Assembly (NCBI RefSeq): GCF_022370635.2
Contig: NZ_CP092362.2
Span: forward strand, 4,960,001-5,024,000
Source: Mycolicibacterium crocinum
GTDB taxonomy: Bacteria > Actinomycetota > Actinomycetes > Mycobacteriales > Mycobacteriaceae
DNA length: 64,000 bases
Direction: 5' to 3'
The position numbers and the translations under genes were made by a program. Below are positions 24,378-33,215 of this stretch, piece after piece (within the stretch, counting starts at the first letter, position 1; every line of letters starts with the position of its first letter). Under the pieces are notes generated by a model. The model was not told the DNA's origin. It was given only the letters and a program-made list of their open reading frames with translations, and did no database searches.

Positions 24378-25241
24378 CTACTTCAGCAGCTTCGACATCC
24401 GCCGGTCGGCCAGCACCTTGCCGCCGGTCTGACAGGTCGGGCAGTACTGAAACGATTTGTCGGCGAACGACACCTCGCGCACGGTGTCACCGCACACCGG
24501 ACAGGGCAACCCGGTACGGGCATGCACCCGTAGTCCAGATCGCTTCTCGCCCTTCAGCGTTGCCGCCTGCTGACCCACCGACCGTTGCACAGCATCGGTC
24601 AGCACCGTGATCATCGCGTCATGCAGGGCGCCCAGTTGCGCGGCGGTGAGCTTGTTGGCCGTCGCGAACGGCGACAGCTTGGCGACATGCAGGATTTCGT
24701 CGCTGTAGGCGTTGCCGATTCCGGCGATGACCTTCTGGTCGGTGAGCACCGTCTTGATCCGCCCGCTGTGCGGTTTGAGGATCTCCGCCAACTGCTCCTG
24801 GCCGATCTCCAACGCATCGGGGCCCAGCGTTGCGATGCCCGGTACCTTGGCCGGGTCGTCGACGATCCAGACGGCGAGCCGCTTCTGGGTGCCGGCCTCG
24901 GTCAGGTCGAAACCGGCTGCTTCACCGGGCGTTCCGAGGTGCACGCGCAGGGCGATCGGGCCCTTGCCCGGCTTGAGCGGCGCGGCGGCGAGCTTGTCGC
25001 TCCACTTCAGCCAGCCGGCCCTGGACAGATGGGTGATCAACCACAGGCCGCCGGCCTGCATACCGAGGTACTTGCCCCAGCGGGCCGCGCCCGTCACAGG
25101 CTGTCCGTGCAGCGCGGTCGGCGGCGGGTCGAACGTCTTCAGCACCGACAGCGCCGCGATGTCGACGCGCCCGACCGTCTGGCCGACCGCATGCCGGCGC
25201 AGATGATCGGCCAAGGCCTCGACTTCCGGCAGTTCAGGCAT
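24378..25241 (-). CDS. Fpg/Nei-family DNA glycosylase/AP lyase (full length, Rv0944-like)
   Basis: 287 residues with a complete family layout: MPELPEVEALADHL (catalytic Pro2, Glu3), GKYLG with the beta-elimination Lys near residue 57, the helix-two-turn-helix IAGIGNAYSDEILHVAKLSPF, and a C-terminal zinc finger CPVCG...YCPTC. It should excise oxidised bases and nick the AP site. The M. tuberculosis counterpart, as I recall, is a truncated fragment lacking the N-terminal half, so this is the intact form. TAACCT lies 6 nt before the ATG (leaderless). It may be in a run with the SDR 13 bases downstream. Confidence 0.92.
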   Translation of the reverse strand: MPELPEVEALADHLRRHAVGQTVGRVDIAALSVLKTFDPPPTALHGQPVTGAARWGKYLGMQAGGLWLITHLSRAGWLKWSDKLAAAPLKPGKGPIALRVHLGTPGEAAGFDLTEAGTQKRLAVWIVDDPAKVPGIATLGPDALEIGQEQLAEILKPHSGRIKTVLTDQKVIAGIGNAYSDEILHVAKLSPFATANKLTAAQLGALHDAMITVLTDAVQRSVGQQAATLKGEKRSGLRVHARTGLPCPVCGDTVREVSFADKSFQYCPTCQTGGKVLADRRMSKLLK

Positions 25242-25250
25242 ACGTCCAGG

Positions 25251-25643
25251 TTAGCGGCGCTCGGCGTCACGCAGCGGCAGCGAGAACAGCCAGCCGACGA
25301 TCGACAGCACGATCGCCGCCCAGATCGCGGTCCACCAGAACTGGTCGATCTGCAGTCCCCAATGAGTGGTGTGCTCGGTGATCCACGCGGTGATCCACAA
25401 CATCAGCGCATTGATCACCACGTGAATCAGGCCGAGCGTCAGGATGTAGAGCGGGATCGACACGAACTGCACGATCGGCTTGACGATTGCGTTCACCACC
25501 CCGAACACGATCGCGACGACCAGAACGATGCCGACCCGCTGCAGCGTGGTGTCACCGCCCACGAAGGTGATGCCGGGCACGATCAGCGTCACCACCCACA
25601 GCGCCAGCCCGGTCACCGCGGCACGAAGCAGGAACGGTCCCAT
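25251..25643 (-). CDS. Small membrane protein, phage-holin-4 / YvlD family
   Basis: 130 residues in about four membrane helices (RAAVTGLALWVVTLIVPGI, VGIVLVVAIVFGVVNAIV, FVSIPLYILTLGLIHVVINALMLWI, FWWTAIWAAIVLSIVGWLFSL). The pattern GLVNAIVKP...P..ILTLG....VINALML is typical of the PF04020-type family, whose function is unknown and which is not a phage holin in most hosts. It lies 9 bases upstream of the Fpg-like gene and 17 bases downstream of cobF, on the same strand. Confidence 0.82.
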   Translation of the reverse strand: MGPFLLRAAVTGLALWVVTLIVPGITFVGGDTTLQRVGIVLVVAIVFGVVNAIVKPIVQFVSIPLYILTLGLIHVVINALMLWITAWITEHTTHWGLQIDQFWWTAIWAAIVLSIVGWLFSLPLRDAERR

Positions 25644-25660
25644 GCGGGGATCTTCCCAGA

Positions 25661-26395
25661 TCAGGCCCGCAAGAGATAGATGTCCATGATCCAGCCGTGT
25701 TGCGCGCGGGCTTCGGCCCTCAGCTTCGCCATGCGCTCACCGACGTCGCCGACGGTGCCCGCCATCAACAGTTCGTCGGGCGTGCCGAGGTAGGCGCCCC
25801 ACCAGATGCGGGTCTGCGGCGGGCATCCGAGAAACGCGCAGTCACCGTCGAGCATCACCACCGCCGAACCGGTCAGGCCCGTGGTGCGCAGCTGACGTCC
25901 GGTGGTGATCAACACGGGTTCGCCCACGTCGTTGAGCGGGATGCGATGCCGGGCGGTCAGCGCCTGAATCGCGGTGATGCCGGGGATGACGTCGTAGTCG
26001 ACCTCGACGTGTCGGGCGACCTCGTCGAGGATTCGCAGGGTGCTGTCGTAGAGCGACGGGTCTCCCCACGCCAAAAAGGCGCCGACCCCATCCGGGCCGA
26101 GCTCGGTTTCGATCGCCTTGGCCCACAACTGGGCGCGGGCATGATGCCAGTCGGCGACGGCCTGGGTGTAGTCGCCGTCGGCCGCGCGTTTCGGGTCGGG
26201 TAATTCGACGAAGCGGTAGCCCGGCTCGGTGATGAAGCGCTGGCATATCTCCCGCCGCAACGCGACGAGGTCGCTTTTCGCCTCGCCCTTGTCCATCGCG
26301 AAGAACACCTCGGTGTCGTTGAGCGCACGAATCGCCTGCGATGTCACGTAGTCGGGGTCGCCGGCTCCGATGCCGATGACGTGGATGGTGCGCAC
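25661..26395 (-). CDS. cobF: Precorrin-6A synthase (deacetylating)
   Basis: SAM-dependent tetrapyrrole methylase of the aerobic cobalamin pathway: C-1 methylation with loss of acetate, precorrin-5 to precorrin-6A. 244 residues. VIGIGAGDPDYVT is the family N-terminus, and AWGDPSLYDSTLRIL and VIPGITAIQAL are the SAM-site motifs. CobF is, as I recall, missing from the M. tuberculosis complex but present in M. canettii and many other mycobacteria, so its presence supports a non-tuberculous host. GTG 26395 has TAGGCT 6 nt upstream (leaderless). It is isolated here from other cob genes. Confidence 0.93.
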   Translation of the reverse strand: MRTIHVIGIGAGDPDYVTSQAIRALNDTEVFFAMDKGEAKSDLVALRREICQRFITEPGYRFVELPDPKRAADGDYTQAVADWHHARAQLWAKAIETELGPDGVGAFLAWGDPSLYDSTLRILDEVARHVEVDYDVIPGITAIQALTARHRIPLNDVGEPVLITTGRQLRTTGLTGSAVVMLDGDCAFLGCPPQTRIWWGAYLGTPDELLMAGTVGDVGERMAKLRAEARAQHGWIMDIYLLRA

Positions 26396-26404
26396 CGGGG
26401 CAGC

Positions 26405-27568
26405 CTAACGAAAGCGCCGCAACGCCGTCGGGACCAGGAGTATCACCGCGAAACACGCCCCGGCGATGCCGGAGATCAGCAGCGGCAGGCGGCCGTCGCC
26501 GCCCCACAGCAGCCCGGCCCACAGCCCGGCGGCCAGCACCGCGAAACCGCTTGCGCCCTGGAACACGCCCTGCGCGGTGGCCTGCCGGTCGCCGCCGACG
26601 AGCGAGGAGATCCACGCCTTTCCGACGCCGTCGGTGCACGCGGTGAACATTCCGTAGGCCGCGATCAGCAACCAGGCCGCCAGCGGATCGGTGGTCATCC
26701 CGAGGCCGATGTAGCCGACGGCGAAGAAGATCAGGCCGAAGCCGAACACCACCGAACGCGGTAACCGGTCGGCCAGTACACCGGCCGGGAAACTGCCCAG
26801 CGCATACACCAGGTTGTATCCGACGTAGGCGAGGATCACCTCGACGACGCCGAAGCCGATCTCGTTGAGCCGCAACAGCAATAGCGCGTCGGGAAAGTTG
26901 ACGATACCGAAGCCGACCAACACCGCGGTCACCCGCCAGTATCGCCGGGGCAGCTCCCGCACGCCGCGGAAGATCGGCTGACGCTTCGCACTTGGGACAG
27001 CCCGGCGCGGCTCACGCACCAAGACCACCAGCAGCACGGACAGCACCGCGGGGACGATCGCGATGTAGAGCAGCGGGGCGATGTGATGATCCAGCAGCTC
27101 GTAACCGATTAGCCCGAGCAGGGGACCCACCACCGCGCCGAGAGTGTCCATGGTTCGGTGGAAGCCGAAAACCCTGCCACGCAAGGACTTATCGACACCG
27201 TCGACCAACAGCGCGTCACGCGGTGCGCCACGGATCCCCTTGCCAAGCCGATCGACCACCCGCCCGGCCAGCACACCGGGCCACGCCGCCGCGACGGCGA
27301 TGATGATTTTGCCCAGCGCGGCCATCCCGTATCCCGTTGCGATCAAGGGGCGTTTGCTGAACCGGTCACCCAGCGGGCCGACCGCGAGCTTGGTCAGAGA
27401 CGCCGCCCCCTCGGCGGCCCCTTCGATCGCCCCGACGACCGAGGCGGGTGCGCCCAGTACCGCGGTCAGGTAGATGGGCAGTAACGGATACAGCAGCTCG
27501 CTGGCGGCGTCCTGAAGGAACGACACCGCCGAGAGCACCCGGACATTGCGGGTCAGCCAGGACGCCAT
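26405..27568 (-). CDS. Major facilitator superfamily transporter
   Basis: About 387 residues with 11-12 hydrophobic segments. It has an MFS motif-A-like loop (LAVGPLGDRFSKRP) and a second half-repeat (GVLADRLPRSVVFGFG). The substrate is not predictable. I start it at ATG 27568 (MASWLTRNVRVL), because GATAAT precedes it closely and the longer GTG start at 27589 adds only seven residues. It is divergent from the DUF2231 gene by 42 bases. It lies 9 bases upstream of cobF, but the two functions are not obviously linked. Confidence 0.85.
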   Translation of the reverse strand: MASWLTRNVRVLSAVSFLQDAASELLYPLLPIYLTAVLGAPASVVGAIEGAAEGAASLTKLAVGPLGDRFSKRPLIATGYGMAALGKIIIAVAAAWPGVLAGRVVDRLGKGIRGAPRDALLVDGVDKSLRGRVFGFHRTMDTLGAVVGPLLGLIGYELLDHHIAPLLYIAIVPAVLSVLLVVLVREPRRAVPSAKRQPIFRGVRELPRRYWRVTAVLVGFGIVNFPDALLLLRLNEIGFGVVEVILAYVGYNLVYALGSFPAGVLADRLPRSVVFGFGLIFFAVGYIGLGMTTDPLAAWLLIAAYGMFTACTDGVGKAWISSLVGGDRQATAQGVFQGASGFAVLAAGLWAGLLWGGDGRLPLLISGIAGACFAVILLVPTALRRFR

Positions 27569-27610
27569 TTGAGCGCGATTATCTACCACGGCCCCGGTAG
27601 CATTCGCCCC

Positions 27611-28069
27611 GTGTCGACGTTCAACGGTCTACCGGCCCACGTGCTGTTCGTCCATTTCATTGTGGCGCTGGCGCCGCTGACGGCTCTATTGGCGATCTTG
27701 TGCGCGGTGTGGCCCGCGGCCCGCCAGCGTCTGGTGTGGCTGGTGTTGGCGCTGTCGCTGGTCGTCACGGTGCTGACGCCGCTGACTACTGAGGCCGGCG
27801 AGTGGCTGGAGGACAAGGTCGGCCGGTCGCCGCTGATCGAGGCGCACGCGGAGATCGGCGACACCATGCTCTTCTTCTCGCTGGCGCTGCTCGTCGGGGC
27901 GGTTCTGCTGGCGGTCATCCATGTCAGTGCCGCCCGCGGGCGGGCGGTGTCCAGCGTCCTGGCGGCCGTCGTCGCGGTGTTCGTGGTGGTGGCCGGCGTC
28001 GCGACGATCGTCCAGGTTTACCGCATCGGTGACTCAGGGGCGAAGGCCACCTGGAGCCAAATCGCTTGA
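27611..28069 (+). CDS. DUF2231-type membrane protein
   Basis: 152 residues with four membrane helices. The N-terminus GLPAHVLFVHFIVALAPLTALLAIL is the conserved region of DUF2231 proteins (histidines in the first helix), whose role is unknown; some members bind haem or occur in redox loci. GTG 27611 is chosen because TAGCAT lies 7 nt upstream (leaderless). A longer in-frame version from 27569 overlaps the transporter start and is unlikely. It is convergent with the DUF4235 gene, with 1 base between them. Confidence 0.8.
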   Translation: MSTFNGLPAHVLFVHFIVALAPLTALLAILCAVWPAARQRLVWLVLALSLVVTVLTPLTTEAGEWLEDKVGRSPLIEAHAEIGDTMLFFSLALLVGAVLLAVIHVSAARGRAVSSVLAAVVAVFVVVAGVATIVQVYRIGDSGAKATWSQIA

Positions 28070-28070
28070 G

Positions 28071-28343
28071 TCACACCGGGTTCTTATGGGTCACCGCCCG
28101 GTAGCCGCGGGCGCCGGCGCGGTCTACCGCGGCGCGGACGACGCCGAACACCAGACCCTGTAGGGCCGCCGCAAGCAACGCCTCGCGGCCGGATCTGTTG
28201 AGATCCTTGGGATCCGGCGGGGCCTCGTTCGAGTCGCCGATTCGCTTCCACACCTGGGTGAACAGCGCACCGGCCAGCAGACCACCCGCCACGCTGGTGC
28301 CGATCGACAGAGGCAAATACATCGCTTTCGAGATCGCGCTCAT
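28071..28343 (-). CDS. DUF4235 membrane protein
   Basis: 90-residue small membrane protein. Two helices (YLPLSIGTSVAGGLLAGALFTQVW; EALLAAALQGLVFGVVRAAVDR) flank the family's loop EAPPDPKDLNRSGREALLAA. DUF4235 is common in actinobacteria with no assigned function. AAAGGAG lies 6 bases before the ATG. Nothing in the neighbourhood defines its job. Confidence 0.8.
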   Translation of the reverse strand: MSAISKAMYLPLSIGTSVAGGLLAGALFTQVWKRIGDSNEAPPDPKDLNRSGREALLAAALQGLVFGVVRAAVDRAGARGYRAVTHKNPV

Positions 28344-28401
28344 CGCCGCTCCTTTCTATTCACGGCAATGCTTCCCGGTGACCGGCGGCGTCAAACCCTC
28401 C

Positions 28402-29403
28402 TCAGCCGTGCAGGGTGACGCTCGGCGACTCCCCGAATTCCGCGCGATACACCTGGCTGAACCGCCCAGTGTGGGCGAAGCCCCAGCGAGTGGCAATCGC
28501 CGACACGGTGTCGTGGGTTGGGTCAGCGGCCAACAGATCTCGGTGCGCGCGCTCCAGGCGAACCCGGCGCAGGTAGGCCATCGGGGTGGTGTCGAGGTGT
28601 CGGCGGAACATGTACTGCACGGCTCTGGGCGTGACGTTGATCGCCGCGGCGATATCGCTCATCGAAATGTCCCGTGCGCAATTGTCGTGGATGTAATCGA
28701 TCGCTTGGCGCACCAGCGGCGCGGAGACCTGGGGCTGCTCGACGGGCTGGGCGTCGGCGTAGGTGTTCGGGAAAACATGAAGGAGCGTCGACGCCAAGAG
28801 CGAGACGGCACCGCCCACCACCAACGCGGCATCCTCCGGACAGCGGACGCCGGTCAGGGTCGACGTCACGTAGCCGACGGTCGTCTCCCATTGCGCAGCC
28901 GCGGCGGGCGAGCGGGGGCGCGCGGAGGTGAAGCGGACCGCGGACCCACCGTCGGCCGCGAGGTCCCCCGTGATCCGCAGCAGTGCCTCCGGCACGAGTG
29001 CCGCCACTGACAGCTCGGCATCTTCGGTCTGCGCCCAGCACGGCCGACCCGGGCGCACGGCGAGCACCACGTCGCCGGCCGCGCACTGCTCAGCCCGGGC
29101 GTTGGTACCGATCCGCGCATTGCCGGCCTTGACCTGGGTGACGAGATAACACGGCCACTCGCCGGTCTCGAACTCCAGAGCACTCGGCAACTCCGCGTCG
29201 GTGACGCTGACGTCCCCGATCTCCATCCGAGACAGGCGGATGGGGTGGTCAGGATCGAGACCGTCGATGCGACCGTCGGCACCCCAGGCGCTCTTGAAGA
29301 ACGCGGCGGCCGCGTCCGGATCGGCGGTCATACAGGTGGTGTGGTGCGGAAGCACCGGAGTGAGAGCTGTGATTGTTCGTCCTGACTTCGAACGGCGGCC
29401 CAA
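28402..29403 (-). CDS. AraC-family transcriptional regulator
   Basis: Up to 333 residues. The C-terminal AraC/XylS double helix-turn-helix is clear (MSDIAAAINVTPRAVQYMFRRHLDTTPMAYLRRVRLERAH ... VSAIATRWGFAHTGRFSQVYRAEFGESP). The N-terminal ~200 residues are a cupin-like AraC-binding domain. The start is uncertain: TTG 29403 is the longest frame, while ATG 29331 (MTADPDAAAAFF) gives 309 residues. It is divergent from the cheB-like gene and could control that cluster, but no operator is recognisable. Confidence 0.82.
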   Translation of the reverse strand: MGRRSKSGRTITALTPVLPHHTTCMTADPDAAAAFFKSAWGADGRIDGLDPDHPIRLSRMEIGDVSVTDAELPSALEFETGEWPCYLVTQVKAGNARIGTNARAEQCAAGDVVLAVRPGRPCWAQTEDAELSVAALVPEALLRITGDLAADGGSAVRFTSARPRSPAAAAQWETTVGYVTSTLTGVRCPEDAALVVGGAVSLLASTLLHVFPNTYADAQPVEQPQVSAPLVRQAIDYIHDNCARDISMSDIAAAINVTPRAVQYMFRRHLDTTPMAYLRRVRLERAHRDLLAADPTHDTVSAIATRWGFAHTGRFSQVYRAEFGESPSVTLHG

Positions 29404-29515
29404 GCCACCGAGGCGAAACGCGCAGAAGCACGGCTGCGGCGTTCGTCATGAGGTCGTGCGGCTCGAGCGTTGTTCTCAGCTCTGTGGCAACACTACCCCG
29501 CGGCAGGTGAAAGCG

Positions 29516-30586
29516 ATGGCAACAAGCCGGTTGTCTGTCCCTTCATCGGGTAGTGCTCTACCTATGCGTGAGCAGCCCCAGGTTTCTCGCCCCCCGCCGG
29601 GGGCGGTGGCTGTCGGCGCGTCGGCCGGTGGAGTCGAAGCACTGGTCCAGTTCGCCGGCGGTCTTCCCGATGACCTGCCGTACCCGGTGCTGGTCGCGCT
29701 GCACATGCCGGCCGGCGCCCCGAGCGTGCTGGCCCACATCATCGACCGGGCCGGCCCGCTGCCGGCAACGGCCGCTGTCGATGGCGAAGAGCTTGAACCG
29801 GGACACATTTACGTCGCGGTGCCGAATCGCCATCTGATGGTTCACCAGAATCGGGTGGTCGTCTCCCAGGGCCCGTCGGAGAGCGGCCACCGCCCGGCCA
29901 TCAATGCGCTGTTCCGATCGGTCGCGGTGAGTTGCGAGCGACGCGCCGTCGGCATCCTGATGTCGGGGGTTCTCGACGACGGGGTGCGCGGCCTGTCGGC
30001 CATTCGTTCGCGGGGCGGAACCACTCTGGTGCAGCATCCCGACGACGCCTTGTTCGCGGATATGCCGTGCCACGCCTTGGAGGCCGAAGTCGTTGACGCC
30101 GAAGCCCGCGCGGTCGAGTTCGGACGGGTGTTGACTGAATTGGCGGCGCGGGAGCTGACCGAGGAGGCGGGGATGAAGCCGGATCGACGCATGGAACTGG
30201 AGAACCGCATCGCGATGGGACCCCGTTTCTCGACCACCCTGGATTCCGAGCGCCTCGGCCCCCCGTCGGGCTACACCTGTCCGGACTGCAATGGGTCGTT
30301 GATGGCGGTCGACGGAGGCGACTACCGATGCCGCGTCGGCCACGCCTGGACCGCGGATGCGCTCCTGCGGGCTCGCGACGACGAAATCGAGCGGGCCTTG
30401 TGGACTGCGATACGTAGTCTGGAGGAGAAGGCGAAGCTGTCTCGGACGTTGGCCGACCGGATCGGCGCCACCAGCCTGGGCGAACTGCACGCCGCAGCGG
30501 CGGAGGAGGCTGAACGCGCAATGACTCTCCTCAGCGAGCATCTCGCGAAAGCCATCCCACCTCTCGGCAGCCACCATGACGAGTGA
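29516..30586 (+). CDS. CheB-type methylesterase without receiver domain
   Basis: 356 residues. The CheB methylesterase/deamidase domain (about residues 28-215) has the catalytic Ser in VGASAGGVEAL, His in ALHMPAG, and Asp in GVLDDGVRGL, so it looks active. No receiver domain precedes it. The C-terminal ~120 residues add a zinc-ribbon-like element (YTCPDCNG...YRCRVGHAW) followed by helices. ATG 29516 has AGGTGA upstream; ATG 29564 is an alternative. It overlaps the STAS-HATPase gene by 11 bases, with the CheR-type gene after it. No chemoreceptor, CheA or flagellar gene is present. Confidence 0.87.
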   Translation: MATSRLSVPSSGSALPMREQPQVSRPPPGAVAVGASAGGVEALVQFAGGLPDDLPYPVLVALHMPAGAPSVLAHIIDRAGPLPATAAVDGEELEPGHIYVAVPNRHLMVHQNRVVVSQGPSESGHRPAINALFRSVAVSCERRAVGILMSGVLDDGVRGLSAIRSRGGTTLVQHPDDALFADMPCHALEAEVVDAEARAVEFGRVLTELAARELTEEAGMKPDRRMELENRIAMGPRFSTTLDSERLGPPSGYTCPDCNGSLMAVDGGDYRCRVGHAWTADALLRARDDEIERALWTAIRSLEEKAKLSRTLADRIGATSLGELHAAAAEEAERAMTLLSEHLAKAIPPLGSHHDE

Positions 30587-31325
30587 GTACATGCACAGCC
30601 AGGTCGACGTCATCGACGACACGACCCTTCTGACTGTCCGGGGCATACTCGACAGCGTCAGTTACCGCCCGCTGCGCGACCTCATAGTGAAGGCCGCGAT
30701 CGACGAGCCCCGGGCGCTCATCGTCGACATCACCGAGCTGATCGTGCCTGCTGAAAGTGCGCTGGCGGTGTTCACCAGCGCACGCTGGCACATCGCTCGC
30801 TGGCCTGACGTTCCCCTGCTACTGGTGTGCGGCACCACAATGCGCCGTAATGCCTTGCGGCGCAACGGTATCACGCGCTACGTGCCAGTCTACGCAACGT
30901 TGCAGGAGGCGACCGCAATCGCCGCACATCGGGCGGTCCCCGGCCGCAAGCGAGCACGCGTCGAACTCGCCCCGGTCCAGGGCAGCATCGCTCAGCCGCG
31001 CCAGTTCGTCACCGATGTGATGGCCGACTGGTCACGACCGGAGCTGACGCCGGCAGCCAAGGTGGTCGTCACCGCCCTGGTCGAGAACGCGTTGCGGTTC
31101 GCCGGTGGGGCGACCGCGCTGCGACTGGAAGCTACCGACGACGAAGTCACGATAGTCGTCGAGGACAACAGCGTGATCCCCGCCAGTTTTCGGGAGAATG
31201 CGCTCGGGGCGCAGGAGTTGTCGAGCCTGAAGATCGTCGACGCAGTCTCCCGCGCCTGGGGTTGCAGCCAGACCACGGACGGCAAGGCGGTCTGGTGCGT
31301 CATCGGTCCCGAGAACACGTTGTGA
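30576..31325 (+). CDS. STAS - HATPase_c (anti-sigma-factor-kinase-like) fusion
   Basis: 249 residues. The N-terminal ~105 resemble a STAS domain (LLTVRGILDSVSYRPLRDLI ... LIVDITELIVPAESALAVFTSA). The C-terminal ~115 resemble an RsbW-type GHKL ATPase with an N-box-like ALVENALRFAGG and a G-box-like EDNSVIPASF...GAQELSSLKIVDAVSRAWG. It joins antagonist-type and kinase-type partner-switch domains in one chain and lies between cheB and cheR. It probably connects the methyl-sensing pair to a sigma-factor or other partner-switch output; that is inference. Confidence 0.78.
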   Translation: MTSEYMHSQVDVIDDTTLLTVRGILDSVSYRPLRDLIVKAAIDEPRALIVDITELIVPAESALAVFTSARWHIARWPDVPLLLVCGTTMRRNALRRNGITRYVPVYATLQEATAIAAHRAVPGRKRARVELAPVQGSIAQPRQFVTDVMADWSRPELTPAAKVVVTALVENALRFAGGATALRLEATDDEVTIVVEDNSVIPASFRENALGAQELSSLKIVDAVSRAWGCSQTTDGKAVWCVIGPENTL

Positions 31326-31370
31326 CGAGGGTAGTGTTCACATCCGCGGGCTAGCGACACCGGCGGATGG

Positions 31371-33215
31371 ATGGACATGGTCGAGCAGACAGACGAGGCT
31401 TTCGAAAGCCTTCTGGTGTATCTGCGTGACTCGCGCGGATTCGACTTCACCGGATACAAACGCACGTCGCTGATGCGCCGCGTGCGTCACCGGATGGCGC
31501 AGATCGGCTGCGAGACGTTCGAGAATTATCTCGACGTGCTGCAAGCCCAACCGGCTGAATTCGCCGCGCTGTTCAACACGATCCTGATCAACGTCACGAC
31601 GTTCTTCCGCGACATCGAGGCCTGGGATGTCATCCGCGATGACGTCATTCCCCGGATCCTCGCCGAACGGGCGCCGGGCGAGTCCATCCGGATCTGGAGT
31701 GCGGGCTGTGCGTCGGGCCAGGAGGCCTACACCCTGGCGATGCTGTTGGCCGAAGCGCTCGGCCAAGATGACTTCCGGCAGCGCGTCAAGATTTACGCCA
31801 CCGACGTCGACGAAGATGCGTTGACCGAGGCGCGCGCCGCCACCTATGACGCCAAGGCGGTCGAATCGGTGCCGCCGGAGCTGCTGACCAAGTACTTCGA
31901 TCAGGTCAACGGACGCTACGTCTTTCGCAAGGATCTCCGCAGGGCGGTGATCTTCGGTCGCAACGACCTGGTGAAGGATGCCCCGATCTCGCGGGTCGAC
32001 CTCCTGGTGTGCCGCAACGCTCTGATGTATCTGAACGCCGATACGCAGCGAAACGTGTTGAGCCGCTTGCACTTTGCCCTGGCACCCAACGGCACTCTGT
32101 TTCTCGGCCACGCCGAGATGCTGCTGAGCCATACCGACCGCTTCGTCCCGCAAGATATGAAGAACCGGATCTTCCGCAAGGTTCTCGGCAACTACGTCCC
32201 CCGCGATCCGGTCGACCCACCGTCGGCGGCGCCCGACCGGCACGGTGAGCTCAACGGGCTGGCCCCCATTCGCGAACTGGCGTTCCGTGCCAGTCCGGTC
32301 GCTCAGCTGGTGGTGACCGGTGAGGACACGGTGGCGATGATCAACCAGCAGGCGGAGACGACCTTCGGGCTGTCCAACCGGGACATCGGCCGGCTGCTGC
32401 GCGATCTGGAGATCTCTTACCGGCCAGTGGAATTGCGGGCCTACATCGAGCAGGCGAAGGTCGAGCGGCGCTCGGCGCGGATTCAGGACGTCCAGTATCT
32501 GCGGCCGGGCAGCGACCCGGTGTGGTTCGAGATTCACATCAACCCGCTGGTCGACACCGACAACGGGCTACTCGGCGTGTCGATCGTTTTCTTCGACATC
32601 ACGTCCACCCGGGCACTGCTGGACAAACTGGTGGACAGCAACCGGCAACTCGAGGCTGCTTACGGCGAATTGCAGTCCACCAATGAGGAATTGGAGACCA
32701 CCAACGAAGAACTGCAGTCCACGGTGGAGGAGCTGGAAACCACCAACGAGGAACTGCAGTCGACCAACGAAGAGCTCGAAACGATGAACGAGGAGCTGCA
32801 GTCGACCAACGACGAACTCCACACGATCAATGACACGCTGCGCGAGCGGAGTGCCGAGCTCGACGAGGCGCGGACGTTCCTCGGATCGCTAGTCGACTCG
32901 GTGGCCCGTGGAATGGTGGTGGTGGACCGGGAGATGCGTGTAGTCGTGTGGAACCGCGATTGTGAGGAGATGTGGGGGTTGCGGTCCGACGAGACCGTCG
33001 GCGCCTCCCTCACCTCACTGGACATCGGCCTGCCGATGGAGAGCATCCGCCCCTTGATCGGCAACGCGTTCGTCGACGCCGCCGGAGGCGAGGTGGTGGT
33101 GGATGCGGTCAACCGGCGCGGCAAGCACACCAGTGTCCGGGTCACCTGTTCGGCCTTCCGGTCAGCCGAAGGGTCGGTGACCGGCGCGCTGCTGTTTATG
33201 GAGCCTCGCGCCTAG
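31371..33215 (+). CDS. CheR-type methyltransferase - PAS - coiled coil - PAS protein
   Basis: 614 residues. Residues ~10-275 are a CheR domain: N-terminal helical part (GFDFTGYKRTSLMRRVRHRM) and a SAM-binding methyltransferase with WSAGCASGQEAYTLAMLL and LLVCRNALMYL. A PAS domain spans ~295-415 (PVAQLVVTGEDTVAMINQQAE). A heptad coiled coil spans 433-502. A second PAS spans ~505-612 (GMVVVDREMRVVVWNRDCEEMWG). This is the middle portion of CheB-CheR-PAS kinases, without a kinase. The substrate glutamates would have to be on an unknown receptor or on itself. The stop overlaps the convergent small gene by 20 bases. Confidence 0.9.
   Translation: MDMVEQTDEAFESLLVYLRDSRGFDFTGYKRTSLMRRVRHRMAQIGCETFENYLDVLQAQPAEFAALFNTILINVTTFFRDIEAWDVIRDDVIPRILAERAPGESIRIWSAGCASGQEAYTLAMLLAEALGQDDFRQRVKIYATDVDEDALTEARAATYDAKAVESVPPELLTKYFDQVNGRYVFRKDLRRAVIFGRNDLVKDAPISRVDLLVCRNALMYLNADTQRNVLSRLHFALAPNGTLFLGHAEMLLSHTDRFVPQDMKNRIFRKVLGNYVPRDPVDPPSAAPDRHGELNGLAPIRELAFRASPVAQLVVTGEDTVAMINQQAETTFGLSNRDIGRLLRDLEISYRPVELRAYIEQAKVERRSARIQDVQYLRPGSDPVWFEIHINPLVDTDNGLLGVSIVFFDITSTRALLDKLVDSNRQLEAAYGELQSTNEELETTNEELQSTVEELETTNEELQSTNEELETMNEELQSTNDELHTINDTLRERSAELDEARTFLGSLVDSVARGMVVVDREMRVVVWNRDCEEMWGLRSDETVGASLTSLDIGLPMESIRPLIGNAFVDAAGGEVVVDAVNRRGKHTSVRVTCSAFRSAEGSVTGALLFMEPRA
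32667..32876 (+). repeat. Ten in-frame 21-bp (7-aa) coiled-coil repeats in the CheR-PAS gene
   Basis: Residues 433-502 read as consecutive heptads of the form EL(Q/E)(S/T)T(N/V)E. Units alternate ELQSTNE and ELETTNE, so the DNA repeat is effectively 42 bp, and the last three units are degenerate. The alternation gives Leu at one heptad position and Asn at another, which fits a parallel signalling coiled coil. Confidence 0.85.

Noticed and set aside
25251..25643. Phage holin
   Set aside because: The family name is historical; there are no phage genes nearby and the protein matches the housekeeping YvlD-like group.
32667..32876. CRISPR-like or satellite repeat
   Set aside because: The repeats are in frame and encode coiled-coil heptads without spacers.
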